Of a stretch of DNA of 64,000 bases, positions 30,897-39,010 are shown in pieces (positions within the stretch are counted from its first letter, which is position 1; every line of letters starts with the position of its first letter). The stretch is from Mariniplasma anaerobium (lineage in GTDB: Bacteria > Bacillota_I > Bacilli_A > Acholeplasmatales > Acholeplasmataceae). The translations under genes and the position numbers were made by a program. The notes beneath the pieces were generated by a model that made no database searches, had not been told where the DNA came from, and saw only the letters and a list, made by a program, of their open reading frames with translations. The DNA is taken from positions 1,488,001 to 1,552,000 of the forward strand of contig NZ_AP024412.1 in assembly GCF_016865445.1 (NCBI RefSeq), in the 5' to 3' direction.

Positions 30897-30992
30897 TTAC
30901 AGCGGACGCATTAGAAAACCGCCACTATCAGTGTTCGTTCTAATCCAACATCCCATGATTAGACACTTAACGCTTTCCAATTACTCTGCACT
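30897..30992 (-). ncRNA. Tetrahydrofolate (THF) riboswitch
   Basis: The minus strand shows the conserved THF-aptamer blocks in order: AGAGTA (30981-30988), GCGTTAAGTGT, GGGATGTTG, AACGAA, GGCGG and TGCGTCCGC. The conserved 3' and 5' segments can pair as in the known pseudoknotted fold. It sits directly before the folT-like S component, the usual location of this riboswitch. Ends are approximate. Confidence 0.85.
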
Positions 30993-31028
30993 TTGATTAT
31001 ACAACATAACTTGATAAATGTATATGGA

Positions 31029-31679
31029 TTAACTTAAATCCCAATTGATTGGTTCATATCCATAAGATTTAAGATATTCATTTGTCTTTGAAAAAGGTTT
31101 AGATCCAAAGAATCCACGTCTTGCTGATAGTGGTGAAGGGTGAACAGATGTTATAATTTTATGCTTAGATGAATCAATATACTTAGAAAAACGAATTGCA
31201 TGATTCCCCCATAAAATGAAAACAACACCATCATTTTTTTTATTAATCTCTTTAATCGCTTCTAAAGTAAATATCTCCCATCCTTTTTTCTGATGAGATA
31301 ATGGTTCATGTGCTCTTACAGTTAAAACAGTATTTAAAAGAAATACACCCTGTTTAGCCCATGATGTTAAATTTCCTGTTTTCGGATAAGAAACTCCTAG
31401 ATCAGAGATTAACTCTTTATAAATATTTTTTAAACTTGGTGGATACTTATCATTTAACACACTAAAAGCAAGTCCATGAGCTTGATGATAATTATGATAT
31501 GGATCTTGACCCAAAATAACGACTTTAATATCTTTGTACGGTGTTAAATTAAAACATGACAATCTATACCCCTTTGGAGGTAGAATGTCATGTGTAAGTT
31601 CTTCACTTTTTATAAAATCCATTAATGATTTATAATATGCTTTATGTGATTCTTGTTCGATAAATAAATCCCAAGTCAT
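31029..31679 (-). CDS. ung: Uracil-DNA glycosylase
   Basis: This 216-residue family-1 UDG removes uracil from DNA. The water-activating loop is LGQDPYHNYHQAHGLAFSV and the minor-groove intercalation loop is HPSPLSARRGFFGSKPF. FILWGNHA is also conserved. Its ATG overlaps the stop of the SipW-like peptidase gene (TAATG), so it is at the tail of the matrix operon by position, though its function is unrelated. Confidence 0.96.
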   Translation of the reverse strand: MTWDLFIEQESHKAYYKSLMDFIKSEELTHDILPPKGYRLSCFNLTPYKDIKVVILGQDPYHNYHQAHGLAFSVLNDKYPPSLKNIYKELISDLGVSYPKTGNLTSWAKQGVFLLNTVLTVRAHEPLSHQKKGWEIFTLEAIKEINKKNDGVVFILWGNHAIRFSKYIDSSKHKIITSVHPSPLSARRGFFGSKPFSKTNEYLKSYGYEPINWDLS

Positions 31680-32302
31680 TACTTAACGCCTTCTTCTATA
31701 ACTTCTTGATCTTCTTCTGAATTTTCAGGATCTTTTTTCTTTAGCAGTTTAACAATAACAACGACTATACCTATATTAACAATTAGAAGTCCAATTAAAA
31801 CCGGATTTCTTAATCCTGTAATAACTGTTCCAACAAATGGAACTCTAAAGACATAACCACCAATAACTTGATCATATGTTAAATCAGTGATATTCCCGTT
31901 TTCATCATAAATTGTATCAATTGCTGTATTGTTATCACCTTGCGTAATATATGCCCCAGTTGTATCATCAATATCAATGATTCTATGGACGATTCTTATT
32001 TTAACCCATACAGTTGCACCATTTTGATCTGTGCCTCTGGCATAATTGAAAAATGATATGATATCGTTCTCTTCAATATCATCTTCTGATATTCTTTTTA
32101 AAACGATAATATCACCTGGCTCTATGTTTGGTCTCATAGATTCGGTAGCTGTGGAAATTGAAGTTACTTGAAATCCAAGAATATCAATAACTTTATCTGG
32201 TAAGAAAAGACTTACTGATACATAAGCTAGTAAAAACAAAGTAACTACATAAAATAAAACTGTTTTTATGATGTGATAAGTTTTATTAGGCTTCTTGTCC
32301 AT
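31679..32302 (-). CDS. sipW: SipW-like signal peptidase I (ER type)
   Basis: This 207-residue protein has an N-terminal TM (about 10-32) and a C-terminal TM (about 165-185). The serine motif is TESMRPNIEPGDIIVLKRI and the general-base region is KIRIVHRIIDID, with His where bacterial SPases have Lys. ITQGDNN is box E. The Ser-His form defines the SipW/ER-type subfamily, which in Bacillus processes TasA and TapA. Its operon carries three proteins with matching signal peptides. It overlaps the upstream membrane protein by 17 bp. Catalysis is inferred from motifs only. Confidence 0.88.
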   Translation of the reverse strand: MDKKPNKTYHIIKTVLFYVVTLFLLAYVSVSLFLPDKVIDILGFQVTSISTATESMRPNIEPGDIIVLKRISEDDIEENDIISFFNYARGTDQNGATVWVKIRIVHRIIDIDDTTGAYITQGDNNTAIDTIYDENGNITDLTYDQVIGGYVFRVPFVGTVITGLRNPVLIGLLIVNIGIVVVIVKLLKKKDPENSEEDQEVIEEGVK

Positions 32303-32930
32303 CTTTTAGTACCTCGTTTTCTTTATCTTTTTTCTTATTTTGAATTAAAATATAATGTGCAACATATACAATTAAAGCATGAAAGAAAATCATAATGATA
32401 AATCCTCTTGGTGTAGATGCTGTGTAATAAAACATACCTACAAGATTAGCTTCATTACCTATTTCACCTTGTATTTCATCAAATGTATATGTGTTTTTAA
32501 TATTACCATCATATGTTGCGCGAAGTGTTTGAGCATTAGAATCAATATCAACGACTTCTACTTGCCAATAATAATCACCAACATCATATAATCCATATAT
32601 TAAAATGTCATCTCCAACTTCTATTTCATTTGGATCAATAGATTCTACTCTAGTGACACTACCTACAAGTTGCCCTGTTGCATCTTGATTTTTCTTAAAA
32701 ACAACTCCATATTCGTAGCCCATAAGAGATGAAGAATTTTCTTTTAAGGCTAATGGTAGACCCATGAACACTAAATGAAGCACTGCTAGAATAACAATGC
32801 TCCAAAATATAAGTTTCTTATTAATTTTAAATTTATTTTTATTTTCAAGCTTTTTATATTCTGCAATAGTTTTCTCTTTGGATTGAACCAAAGATAAAAT
32901 TATTTCATCTGTTGTTAAAAAATTATCCAA
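32286..32930 (-). CDS. Membrane protein, degenerate S26-peptidase-like
   Basis: This 214-residue protein is predicted to have a TM at about 42-62, an external domain (70-170) and a TM at about 177-197 with a charged cytoplasmic tail. The layout matches the two flanking S26-like proteins. In the domain, IDPNEIEVGDDILIYG matches the post-serine strand of S26 peptidases (cf. IEENDIISFF), but there is no Ser-Met-x-Pro, no catalytic His or Lys, and no GDN box. I read it as a catalytically dead relative or an unrelated accessory protein. Its position inside the SipW operon suggests a role in handling the secreted substrates. Confidence 0.6.
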   Translation of the reverse strand: MDNFLTTDEIILSLVQSKEKTIAEYKKLENKNKFKINKKLIFWSIVILAVLHLVFMGLPLALKENSSSLMGYEYGVVFKKNQDATGQLVGSVTRVESIDPNEIEVGDDILIYGLYDVGDYYWQVEVVDIDSNAQTLRATYDGNIKNTYTFDEIQGEIGNEANLVGMFYYTASTPRGFIIMIFFHALIVYVAHYILIQNKKKDKENEVLKDGQEA

Positions 32931-32957
32931 TTCTTACACATCCCAAATATCTTGTTA

Positions 32958-33668
32958 CTATTTCTTAGGCTTTTTTGCCTTTTCTACTTCTTTTACTACT
33001 TTTGGCTCTTGTTTCTTTTCTTTTGGTTCTACTTTTTTTTCTACTTTTACAGGTTCTTCTATTTTTTCAATCTTTTTTGTCTCTTTAACTGTTTCAACTT
33101 CTTCAGTTTCTTCTACTTTTTTAACTTCAGGTTTTTGACCTTGTTTAACAATAATAACAATACCTGAAATGATTAAAATATTAATAACAATTGCACCAAT
33201 ACCAAAAGGTGATTTAACAAATTCAATTACTGGTCCTAAAACTGGTAATTTAAATGCATATCCACCAATAATACGATCTGACGTTATCACACCAAAAGGA
33301 ACGGTCGCTCCTTCAGCAATTACAGTAATTCTATAATAATCTTCATTAGCAACTGGAGCAATACTATCAATATAATAAGTAACCATTTCAGTGTCACCAT
33401 CATAATTGATATCTGCCGTAAATGTTATTAAATCGCCCTCTTCTAGATTCTCAGGCTTAACTTTATTAATAAAGACTAAATTATTCGGTTTGATGGTAGG
33501 TTCCATCGTATCATATTTTGCAATATAAGATTTCACTTGGAAAACATTTAATGTTTGACTTGGAATAATAGCTTCCATTAATATAAATAACAAAATAATT
33601 CCCAATATAACAAACATTGACCAAAAAGATACATTTTTGACTATTGATTTCACTTTATCATTATTCAT
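32958..33668 (-). CDS. Signal-peptidase-like membrane protein lacking catalytic residues, K/E-rich tail
   Basis: The product has 236 residues: a TM at about 14-36, an S26-like external domain, a TM at about 150-172 and then about 60 residues of Lys/Glu/Val/Pro-rich cytoplasmic tail. KYDTMEPTIKPNNLVFINKV aligns with the SipW serine box, but the Ser is Thr. VTYYIDSI replaces the catalytic His region and AEGATV replaces the GDN box, while DRIIGGYAFKLPVLGPVI matches the SipW protein's VIGGYVFRVPFVGTV. It is therefore a paralogue of the SipW-like enzyme that has probably lost activity. RBS AGGGTGG lies 6-7 nt before the ATG. Confidence 0.75.
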   Translation of the reverse strand: MNNDKVKSIVKNVSFWSMFVILGIILLFILMEAIIPSQTLNVFQVKSYIAKYDTMEPTIKPNNLVFINKVKPENLEEGDLITFTADINYDGDTEMVTYYIDSIAPVANEDYYRITVIAEGATVPFGVITSDRIIGGYAFKLPVLGPVIEFVKSPFGIGAIVINILIISGIVIIVKQGQKPEVKKVEETEEVETVKETKKIEKIEEPVKVEKKVEPKEKKQEPKVVKEVEKAKKPKK

Positions 33669-33770
33669 TTTCAGACCACCCTATCTTATAAATATCGATA
33701 TTATTATATCATATATTTTATAATTTTATGGTAAAGGCAAAGTATTATTATATATTTTTTAGATTTACAC

Positions 33771-35078
33771 TTAATTTTGATACAACTCCCAAGCTAAACT
33801 TGAACCTGCTAAATCAGGTTGTTGGTTTGTCGTTTGAGTTAAAGCAATATAAACTGCATCGTCATAATAAACGATATCTCCTGCACTATAAACATTAAAC
33901 CAATAATATTGATAACCACTAATTTGATTCCATGCATTAGCTATAGTTCCGGGTGCATTATTGTTTGCGTTTGTAGCATTTACGACTTGATATACATTTG
34001 AATTATAAACTGTATATTCACCTAATTGATATACATTTAATGCATTATAATTAATTGTTGCCATACCATTCCAACTATTTGTAGTTGTGCCTGGTATATT
34101 AGATGAATTAGTAACATTTGCTAATTCATATACATTTGTTTGATACATAACTAGATCACCATTTACATAGGTGTTATATTGCTGCCACTGTTGTGTGTTG
34201 ATTGCTTGCCATATACCTTTAGATGCTAATGTTCCTGGTTGAATATTTCTTTTTTGCCCATTAATAGCAACTAACGCTTTATAAAATATGCCATTATATA
34301 ATGTATATTTGGTATTATTTGGAACACTACCATTAAATGTTGGAACTGTTAATGCAGTCCATGCAGCATTTGTGCCTGGAACTGATCCTGATGCCCAACC
34401 GCCATTAGTTGTCGTATAATAAGTGCCATTATATAAGGTAAAGTCTCCATTTGCATAAACATAATTTGTTGAATAAGTTAAATTTCCAACTAAAGCCCAA
34501 TCATTTTGTGATCCTGGCTCTGATGTTGTATAGTAACCTTTATAAATCCACAATGCTCCATCAAAAAAGACAATTTCATTAAGATTTGTAGCTTGACCTG
34601 TGACCCAAGATAGAGTATCCGTTACTTGATTTTCCCATGGACCATTAACACCAGTTGTAATCGGATCATTATTGGTCTGTTCCCATTTAGAGAGATAGAT
34701 ATTATCGTTGTAATAAATAAGATCATCTAATCTATAGGTAACAGTTGAATACCAGTTAAGATCATTGTAGATAGTCCAATTGTTTGCTGTTGAAGGTATA
34801 TTATTTAATGAAGTATATCCATGATTTACCCAAATATTACCGTCATACCAAATAATATCTCCATTTGCATAACTTGTTGATTCATCATAATAACTTATTC
34901 CATCTGGTGAATATGGACCAAATGTCCATGAACCTATGGTTACTTCACCATTTGAGTTTGTTTGACTTCCTAAAATAGAGTTTGCCCAAAAGGTATATGT
35001 ATCTTGAGTAGATAATGATAACATGAAAAGAATCATGAGTAAGCATGATGAAAGTATTCTTTTATGTATATTTTTCAT
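33771..35078 (-). CDS. Secreted tandem-repeat protein with SipW-type signal peptide (CBM5/12-like repeats)
   Basis: The product has 435 residues. The signal peptide ends in TYTFWANS (residues 27-34), followed by NSNGEVTIGSW, the same pattern as its two neighbours. The rest is about eight repeats of 40-45 residues of the form Y..GD.vyYn...Y.......N..PG....W, for example YANGDFTLYNGTYYTT and YSAGDIVYYDDAVYIA. This is the look of small carbohydrate-binding modules (ChiC/CBM5-12 or similar), rich in exposed Trp and Tyr. No catalytic domain is seen. RBS GGAGGTGAT. It probably binds surface glycans or carbohydrate; the ligand is unknown. Confidence 0.75.
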   Translation of the reverse strand: MKNIHKRILSSCLLMILFMLSLSTQDTYTFWANSILGSQTNSNGEVTIGSWTFGPYSPDGISYYDESTSYANGDIIWYDGNIWVNHGYTSLNNIPSTANNWTIYNDLNWYSTVTYRLDDLIYYNDNIYLSKWEQTNNDPITTGVNGPWENQVTDTLSWVTGQATNLNEIVFFDGALWIYKGYYTTSEPGSQNDWALVGNLTYSTNYVYANGDFTLYNGTYYTTTNGGWASGSVPGTNAAWTALTVPTFNGSVPNNTKYTLYNGIFYKALVAINGQKRNIQPGTLASKGIWQAINTQQWQQYNTYVNGDLVMYQTNVYELANVTNSSNIPGTTTNSWNGMATINYNALNVYQLGEYTVYNSNVYQVVNATNANNNAPGTIANAWNQISGYQYYWFNVYSAGDIVYYDDAVYIALTQTTNQQPDLAGSSLAWELYQN

Positions 35079-35104
35079 ATTATCACCTCCATATTTTTTG
35101 CTAT

Positions 35105-35132
35105 AAAAGCGACTATAAGAAGTCGCTTTTTT
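35105..35132 (-). terminator. Intra-operon terminator/attenuator
   Basis: The 10-bp perfect stem AAAAGCGACT/AGTCGCTTTT with a 6-nt loop lies between the TasA-like gene and the repeat-protein gene. The T run on the minus strand is short, so partial readthrough is expected, which would give more of the upstream subunits than of the downstream genes. Confidence 0.7.
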
Positions 35133-35170
35133 GCTTAGTCATTTTTATTGTAAATAATTTTTACAATTAA

Positions 35171-35755
35171 TTAAGGTGTTACTGTAAATGTTACGGTGAA
35201 AACAACATCTTGACCTGTAACATCGTCATAGATTCCTTCTGTAGTTGGTTCAGTCATTTGAACTAGTACATATACTGGAACTGTTGAACCCGCGTCAGCT
35301 GAAATAGCAGTATCTGCTGTGCCAGTTAAAGAATAACTTGAAGCTCCAGTAGTTACTGTAGGAGCAGCTCCACCTATTTGGTAAGAAACTAAAAATAATG
35401 AATTAAATTCAACAGAATTAACTTCTCTATCGCCAATTGCAACACTAAGTGCACCTACTGTACCATCACCTAAGTCATCTGTACTATCCCAAGCAACATC
35501 AAAAGTAAGTAATACATATTCTACAGGTGACCCTGCACTAACACCACTAAGTCCAAAAGGTACTAAAGCACCTGCACTAGTTTCATCTCCAACTGTAACT
35601 GTTGTAGCAACCGTATCACCAGCACCAATTGTAACTGTTCCAGATGCTGTGTCATTATTTCCAGTTACTGAACCTGCCCAAAATGCAAATGTAAATCCAC
35701 TAACTGCTACTGCTAACATAACTAATAAACCTATAACTAATTTTCTTTGTTTCAT
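35171..35755 (-). CDS. TasA/camelysin-like secreted protein, SipW-dependent signal peptide
   Basis: The product has 194 residues. The signal peptide contains a long hydrophobic core and ends FTFAFWAGSVTGNND (residues 21-35), then TASGTVTIGAGD, the SipW-substrate pattern (T/A-F-A-F-W/F ... n..aGt..ig). The mature 165 or so residues are acidic, Thr/Val/Gly-rich and predicted all-beta, with no Cys, like TasA-type fibre subunits. It ends VVFTVTFTVTP; the neighbour at 35810 ends in a related LSFTLSFTVLP strand. The RBS AAGGAGA is strong. By position and codon richness it may be the most abundant product. A fibre role is inferred from family resemblance. Confidence 0.78.
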   Translation of the reverse strand: MKQRKLVIGLLVMLAVAVSGFTFAFWAGSVTGNNDTASGTVTIGAGDTVATTVTVGDETSAGALVPFGLSGVSAGSPVEYVLLTFDVAWDSTDDLGDGTVGALSVAIGDREVNSVEFNSLFLVSYQIGGAAPTVTTGASSYSLTGTADTAISADAGSTVPVYVLVQMTEPTTEGIYDDVTGQDVVFTVTFTVTP

Positions 35756-35809
35756 AATTTTTTTCTCCTTTTAATCTTTCCGATTTTTTATTTTTTCTTT
35801 TTTTTTATT

Positions 35810-36382
35810 TTATTCTTCTGATTCTTTCGGTAAAACAGTAAAGCTTAATGTAAAACTTAAATCTTGTCCATTAATTGCTTCGAATGCGGCTACCGAATCA
35901 TCCACATTGGCAAGTAAGGGATCTTCCACTTCAGTTAAATCAAGTGGTTCTAACAATCTAATCACAACTGTAATTACAACTTCTGAGTTAAATAACTCAT
36001 TTGTATGAATATCTTTAGATCCATTAATTTGGATATCTACAAGATGTGCATACTCTGTTGAATCACCAATCTTGACTTCAATAGCTTCTACAATTAAGTT
36101 CACACTTTTAACCAGTGTTTTATCTATTGAAACAGTATAAACGAACGTTGCTGATTCTTTTTCACCTAGGAAGACTGCTTGTCCTTCAGGAACTAATGTG
36201 CCGGTAAACGAAGTTCCAGTCTCTGTTATCTGTAAATTTGCTTGCTCTCCGCCAAATTCAATAATTACATTTGAATTTGTATTGACATCATTCCAATAAG
36301 CAACTGCGGCAGTTGATGTAAACGCTAGTCCTACAATCAACAAGATGATAATAATAATTTGAATGTGTTTTGCTTTTAGCAC
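35810..36382 (-). CDS. TasA/camelysin-like secreted protein, first gene after c-di-GMP riboswitch
   Basis: The product has 190 residues. The start is a GTG at 36382 with GGGAGGT 6-7 nt upstream; the overlapping ATG one base earlier leads to an immediate stop. The signal peptide core IIIIILLIVGLAF is followed by TAAVAYWNDVNTNSNV (residues 24-39), a SipW-type cleavage region. The mature part is acidic and beta-rich and ends with DLSFTLSFTVLP, echoing the C-terminus of the next gene. It is the first reading frame after the riboswitch and terminator, thus the most directly ligand-controlled. It could be a minor subunit, anchor or initiator (TapA-like); that is inference. Confidence 0.75.
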   Translation of the reverse strand: MLKAKHIQIIIIILLIVGLAFTSTAAVAYWNDVNTNSNVIIEFGGEQANLQITETGTSFTGTLVPEGQAVFLGEKESATFVYTVSIDKTLVKSVNLIVEAIEVKIGDSTEYAHLVDIQINGSKDIHTNELFNSEVVITVVIRLLEPLDLTEVEDPLLANVDDSVAAFEAINGQDLSFTLSFTVLPKESEE

Positions 36383-36414
36383 ATATAATACCTCCCTCTT
36401 CAGGCTATTAAAAA

Positions 36415-36437
36415 AGCCAACGTTAGTACGGTTGACT
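36415..36437 (-). terminator. Riboswitch-associated terminator
   Basis: On the minus strand AGTCAAC/GTTGGCT (one G-U pair) with a 9-nt loop is followed by six T. It stands about 80 nt downstream of the c-di-GMP aptamer and 33 nt before the first start codon, as expected for a transcriptional expression platform. Confidence 0.7.
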
Positions 36438-36514
36438 ATCAGTGCTCTTCTTTATATAAAATAAAAAGGCTCTTGATAATCAGTAAGTCATGTATTATTC
36501 AAATCGAATAATTT

Positions 36515-36588
36515 CAATGACAACTGGCTACCATTAACAGGCCCTGTAGTTTTGCGTCCTTAGATTTCCCTAAGTTTGCCTTTTACAT
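36515..36588 (-). ncRNA. Cyclic di-GMP-I riboswitch (GEMM-I)
   Basis: The minus strand reads AAAAGGCAAACUUAGGGAAA, then UCUAAGGACGCAAAACUACA, then GGGCCUG and GGUAGCCAG. These are the GEMM-I hallmarks in order: GGCAAAC, a stem capped by a GAAA tetraloop, GACGCAAA, then GGGCC and the G-rich second stem with its receptor. It is followed by a terminator and by the SipW/TasA-like operon. Aptamer ends are approximate. Confidence 0.85.
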
Positions 36589-36624
36589 TTTTTTAGAACT
36601 GCTCGATAATAGCAATTCACGTAA

Positions 36625-36652
36625 ATTATATAACAAATATCAAATTTGTCAA
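36625..36652 (-). promoter_or_regulatory. Promoter of the c-di-GMP-controlled operon
   Basis: -35 TTGACA (36647-36652) and -10 TATAAT (36625-36630) have a 16-nt spacer, about 35-40 nt before the aptamer. Confidence 0.85.
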
Positions 36653-36689
36653 TAAATTTGTTTTGTTTTTTTATTTTTTGCTGAATTTT

Positions 36690-36730
36690 TTAGAAAAATA
36701 AACGATTTAGGCATTCTAAATCGTTTATTT
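36690..36730 (-). terminator. Terminator of gapA
   Basis: The perfect 15-bp stem AAATAAACGATTTAG/CTAAATCGTTTATTT with a 5-nt loop is followed by a T-rich tail on the minus strand. Confidence 0.85.
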
Positions 36731-36755
36731 TCTTTATATTTGTGTGTTTTTTTAC

Positions 36756-37769
36756 TTATTTAATTAAACTAGCTAATTTTGAAACAGTTCTTACTAGTTG
36801 AGCAGTATAACTCATTTCGTTATCATACCAAGCCATAACCTTAACTAATTGACGATCATCATAGTTAACGATTTGTGTTGTGTTAGCATCATATAAAGAA
36901 CCAAATCTAGTTCCAATAACATCACTTGATACGATTGGATCAGATACATATGCTAGAGATTCATTTGCAGCAGCTTTAAATGCAGCATCTATTTCTTCTA
37001 GTGTTGTATGTTTTTTAACTTCTACAGTTAAATCAACAATTGAGCCTGTAACTGTTGGTACTCTTAATGCTGTACCATCTAATTTACCTTTTAATTGAGG
37101 TAATACTAGACCGATTGCTTTTGCAGCACCAGTTGATGATGGAATAACACTTTCTGCAGCAGCACGTCCACGTCTTGACATGAAACCTTTTTTATGTGGT
37201 TGATCTTGTAATGATTGATCAGCTGTGTATGCATGAATAGTTGTCATGAAACCACCAGCAATACCAAAGTTATCATCTAATACTTTAGCAATTGGAGCTA
37301 AACAGTTAGTTGTACATGAAGCACCACTAATTACATCTTCGCTACCATCTAAGATATCATCATTTACATTATAAACGATTGTTTTAACATCATTACCAGC
37401 TGGTGCAGATATTACTACTTTCTTAGCGCCTGCTTGAATATGCCATGAAGCTTTTTCTTTACTTGCAAAAAATCCAGTGCATTCTAATACTACATCAACA
37501 CCATATTTTTTCCATGGTAATTCTTTTGGATCTTTAATAGAGTATATAGTGATTTTTTTACCATCTACAACTAATTGATCACCATCTGTAGAAATTGAAT
37601 CTATCTTGAAATTTCTTTGTGCTGTATCATACTTAAGTAAATAAGCAAGAGTTTCTGGATCTGTTAAATCATTAATTGCCACAACATCAAATTTAGGATC
37701 ATCTGCCATAAGTCTATATGCAAGACGTCCGATACGGCCGAAACCGTTAATTGCTACTTTAATAGCCAT
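36756..37769 (-). CDS. gapA: Glyceraldehyde-3-phosphate dehydrogenase, type I
   Basis: This 337-residue glycolytic enzyme oxidises G3P to 1,3-bisphosphoglycerate with [15 protein letters not shown] is the Rossmann motif at the N-terminus. [12 protein letters not shown] holds the catalytic Cys, and HAYTADQ the catalytic His. WYDNEMSYT is the C-terminal NAD contact. RBS AGGAGG. It is monocistronic and divergent from the CYTH gene. A cre-like sequence (TGTAAACGTTTTTC, 37862-37875, 12 of 14 to consensus) lies in the divergent region, consistent with CcpA control. Confidence 0.97.
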   Translation of the reverse strand: MAIKVAINGFGRIGRLAYRLMADDPKFDVVAINDLTDPETLAYLLKYDTAQRNFKIDSISTDGDQLVVDGKKITIYSIKDPKELPWKKYGVDVVLECTGFFASKEKASWHIQAGAKKVVISAPAGNDVKTIVYNVNDDILDGSEDVISGASCTTNCLAPIAKVLDDNFGIAGGFMTTIHAYTADQSLQDQPHKKGFMSRRGRAAAESVIPSSTGAAKAIGLVLPQLKGKLDGTALRVPTVTGSIVDLTVEVKKHTTLEEIDAAFKAAANESLAYVSDPIVSSDVIGTRFGSLYDANTTQIVNYDDRQLVKVMAWYDNEMSYTAQLVRTVSKLASLIK

Positions 37770-37950
37770 AATTATATTCCTCCTAATGAATAGTTTTATT
37801 CTTCACTAATATTTTACCATTTTAATTTATAATTACAAACTATTTGAAATAAGGTTTATAATGTAAACGTTTTTCCTTTAATTTAGATAGTGGTTTTGGT
37901 ATAATAAATATGCAATCATAAAGTATAGAACTTTTTAAGAAGGAGCTCCT

Positions 37951-38502
37951 ATGGTTAAAAATATTGAAATTGAATTTAAATCTGCAATTACAAGAGAAAA
38001 GTATCTTGAACTCTTGAAAAAATTTGATTTAGAGAATAATATCTTTACACAAACAAATTATTATTTTGATACAGATGATTACAAATTTAATCAACAAAAG
38101 ATCGTTTTACGCATCAGACAAAAAGGTGAATCTAGATTTAAAGTAACTTTAAAAAGTCAAAGTGAAGAAGGCGCTTTTGAAAATCATGTTTTTTTACAAA
38201 AAGAACAAGCATTAGAAATGATCGAAAAAGGGTTTAACACAAAAGATTTTTTCGAAGATGTTGATGCTTTTGTTACTTATAAAGTGAATTTAAATAATCA
38301 TCGTGTTTCGACACCATATGAAGGCGGAGTTATTTTCTTAGATAAATGTGATTATTGTAATGTGACTGACTATGAAGTTGAATATGAAGCTTCTAGCTAT
38401 AATGAAGGAAAAATCATATTTGAAAACTTCCTGAAATCGCATAACATCGAAATAAAACCGACAAAACGCAAAAGCGAAAGAGCATTTACATGTAAAAGAT
38501 AG
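37951..38502 (+). CDS. CYTH domain protein (triphosphate-tunnel enzyme family)
   Basis: This 183-residue YjbK-like CYTH protein has the signature ExExK at NIEIEFKS, then LRIRQKGESRFKVTLKSQ, FLDKCDYCNVTDYEVEYEA and TKRKSERAF, the alternating charged strands that line the triphosphate tunnel. Members hydrolyse inorganic triphosphate or thiamine triphosphate; which one cannot be told. RBS AAGAAGGAGC lies 7 nt before the ATG. A terminator follows directly. Confidence 0.85.
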   Translation: MVKNIEIEFKSAITREKYLELLKKFDLENNIFTQTNYYFDTDDYKFNQQKIVLRIRQKGESRFKVTLKSQSEEGAFENHVFLQKEQALEMIEKGFNTKDFFEDVDAFVTYKVNLNNHRVSTPYEGGVIFLDKCDYCNVTDYEVEYEASSYNEGKIIFENFLKSHNIEIKPTKRKSERAFTCKR

Positions 38503-38522
38503 CAAAATTGCTATCTTTTTTT
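38494..38522 (+). terminator. Terminator of the CYTH gene
   Basis: AAAGATAGC/GCTATCTTT with an AAAATT loop is followed by a T run, starting at the stop codon. Confidence 0.85.
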
Positions 38523-38593
38523 GATATAACATTGACAAAATGGCTTAATGAAACTATAATAAAAGATAAAGTAATGAGCGATGGAGGATATTA

Positions 38594-38995
38594 ATGAAAG
38601 AAAGAAATTTACTGTATTTTATAACAGCACTTGTTGCTAGTATTTTATTACTGATATCTATATTAGCAAGAACACAAGCCTGGTTTAATATAAATGATTA
38701 TGGACAATTAGCAATTCCAACTATTCATTATCTATTAATACCAGTAGCACTTTTATGGGTTGGATGGTATTTTGAAGTTGATGGGCTACTTTTATCAGCA
38801 GCTGTCATTTTAAGTATTGTCTTTGGATTCCAACTAAACAATTGGGGTTTATTAAACAATGACCCATATATCGTATCAAGATATGCTCCAATGGTAAAAA
38901 CTGTTTATGTTTTAGGGCTAGTATTAAACTTAGGAACTTTTGTTTTAGCATTCTTCACTTATGTTAAATCATCATTGAGTCTTAAACAAGATTAA
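38594..38995 (+). CDS. Four-TM membrane protein of unknown function
   Basis: The product has 133 residues with four hydrophobic helices (about 8-25, 43-60, 66-84 and 104-124). Between helices 1 and 2 is QAWFNINDYGQLAIPTIHY, and between 3 and 4 NNDPYIVSRYAPMVKT. An RBS (GGAGGATATTA) precedes the ATG. It stands alone between two terminators, so it is its own transcript. No family is recognised. Confidence 0.65.
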   Translation: MKERNLLYFITALVASILLLISILARTQAWFNINDYGQLAIPTIHYLLIPVALLWVGWYFEVDGLLLSAAVILSIVFGFQLNNWGLLNNDPYIVSRYAPMVKTVYVLGLVLNLGTFVLAFFTYVKSSLSLKQD

Positions 38996-39010
38996 TTAGT
39001 CAATTATAAA

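Noticed and set aside
32952-33167. Phe/Leu-rich plus-strand ORF
   Set aside because: It is the antisense shadow of the Lys/Glu-rich tail of the signal-peptidase-like gene.
33771-35078. Regular repeats that could suggest a CRISPR array
   Set aside because: The periodicity is protein-level (about 40-45 codons) with varied DNA; there are no identical direct repeats with spacers.
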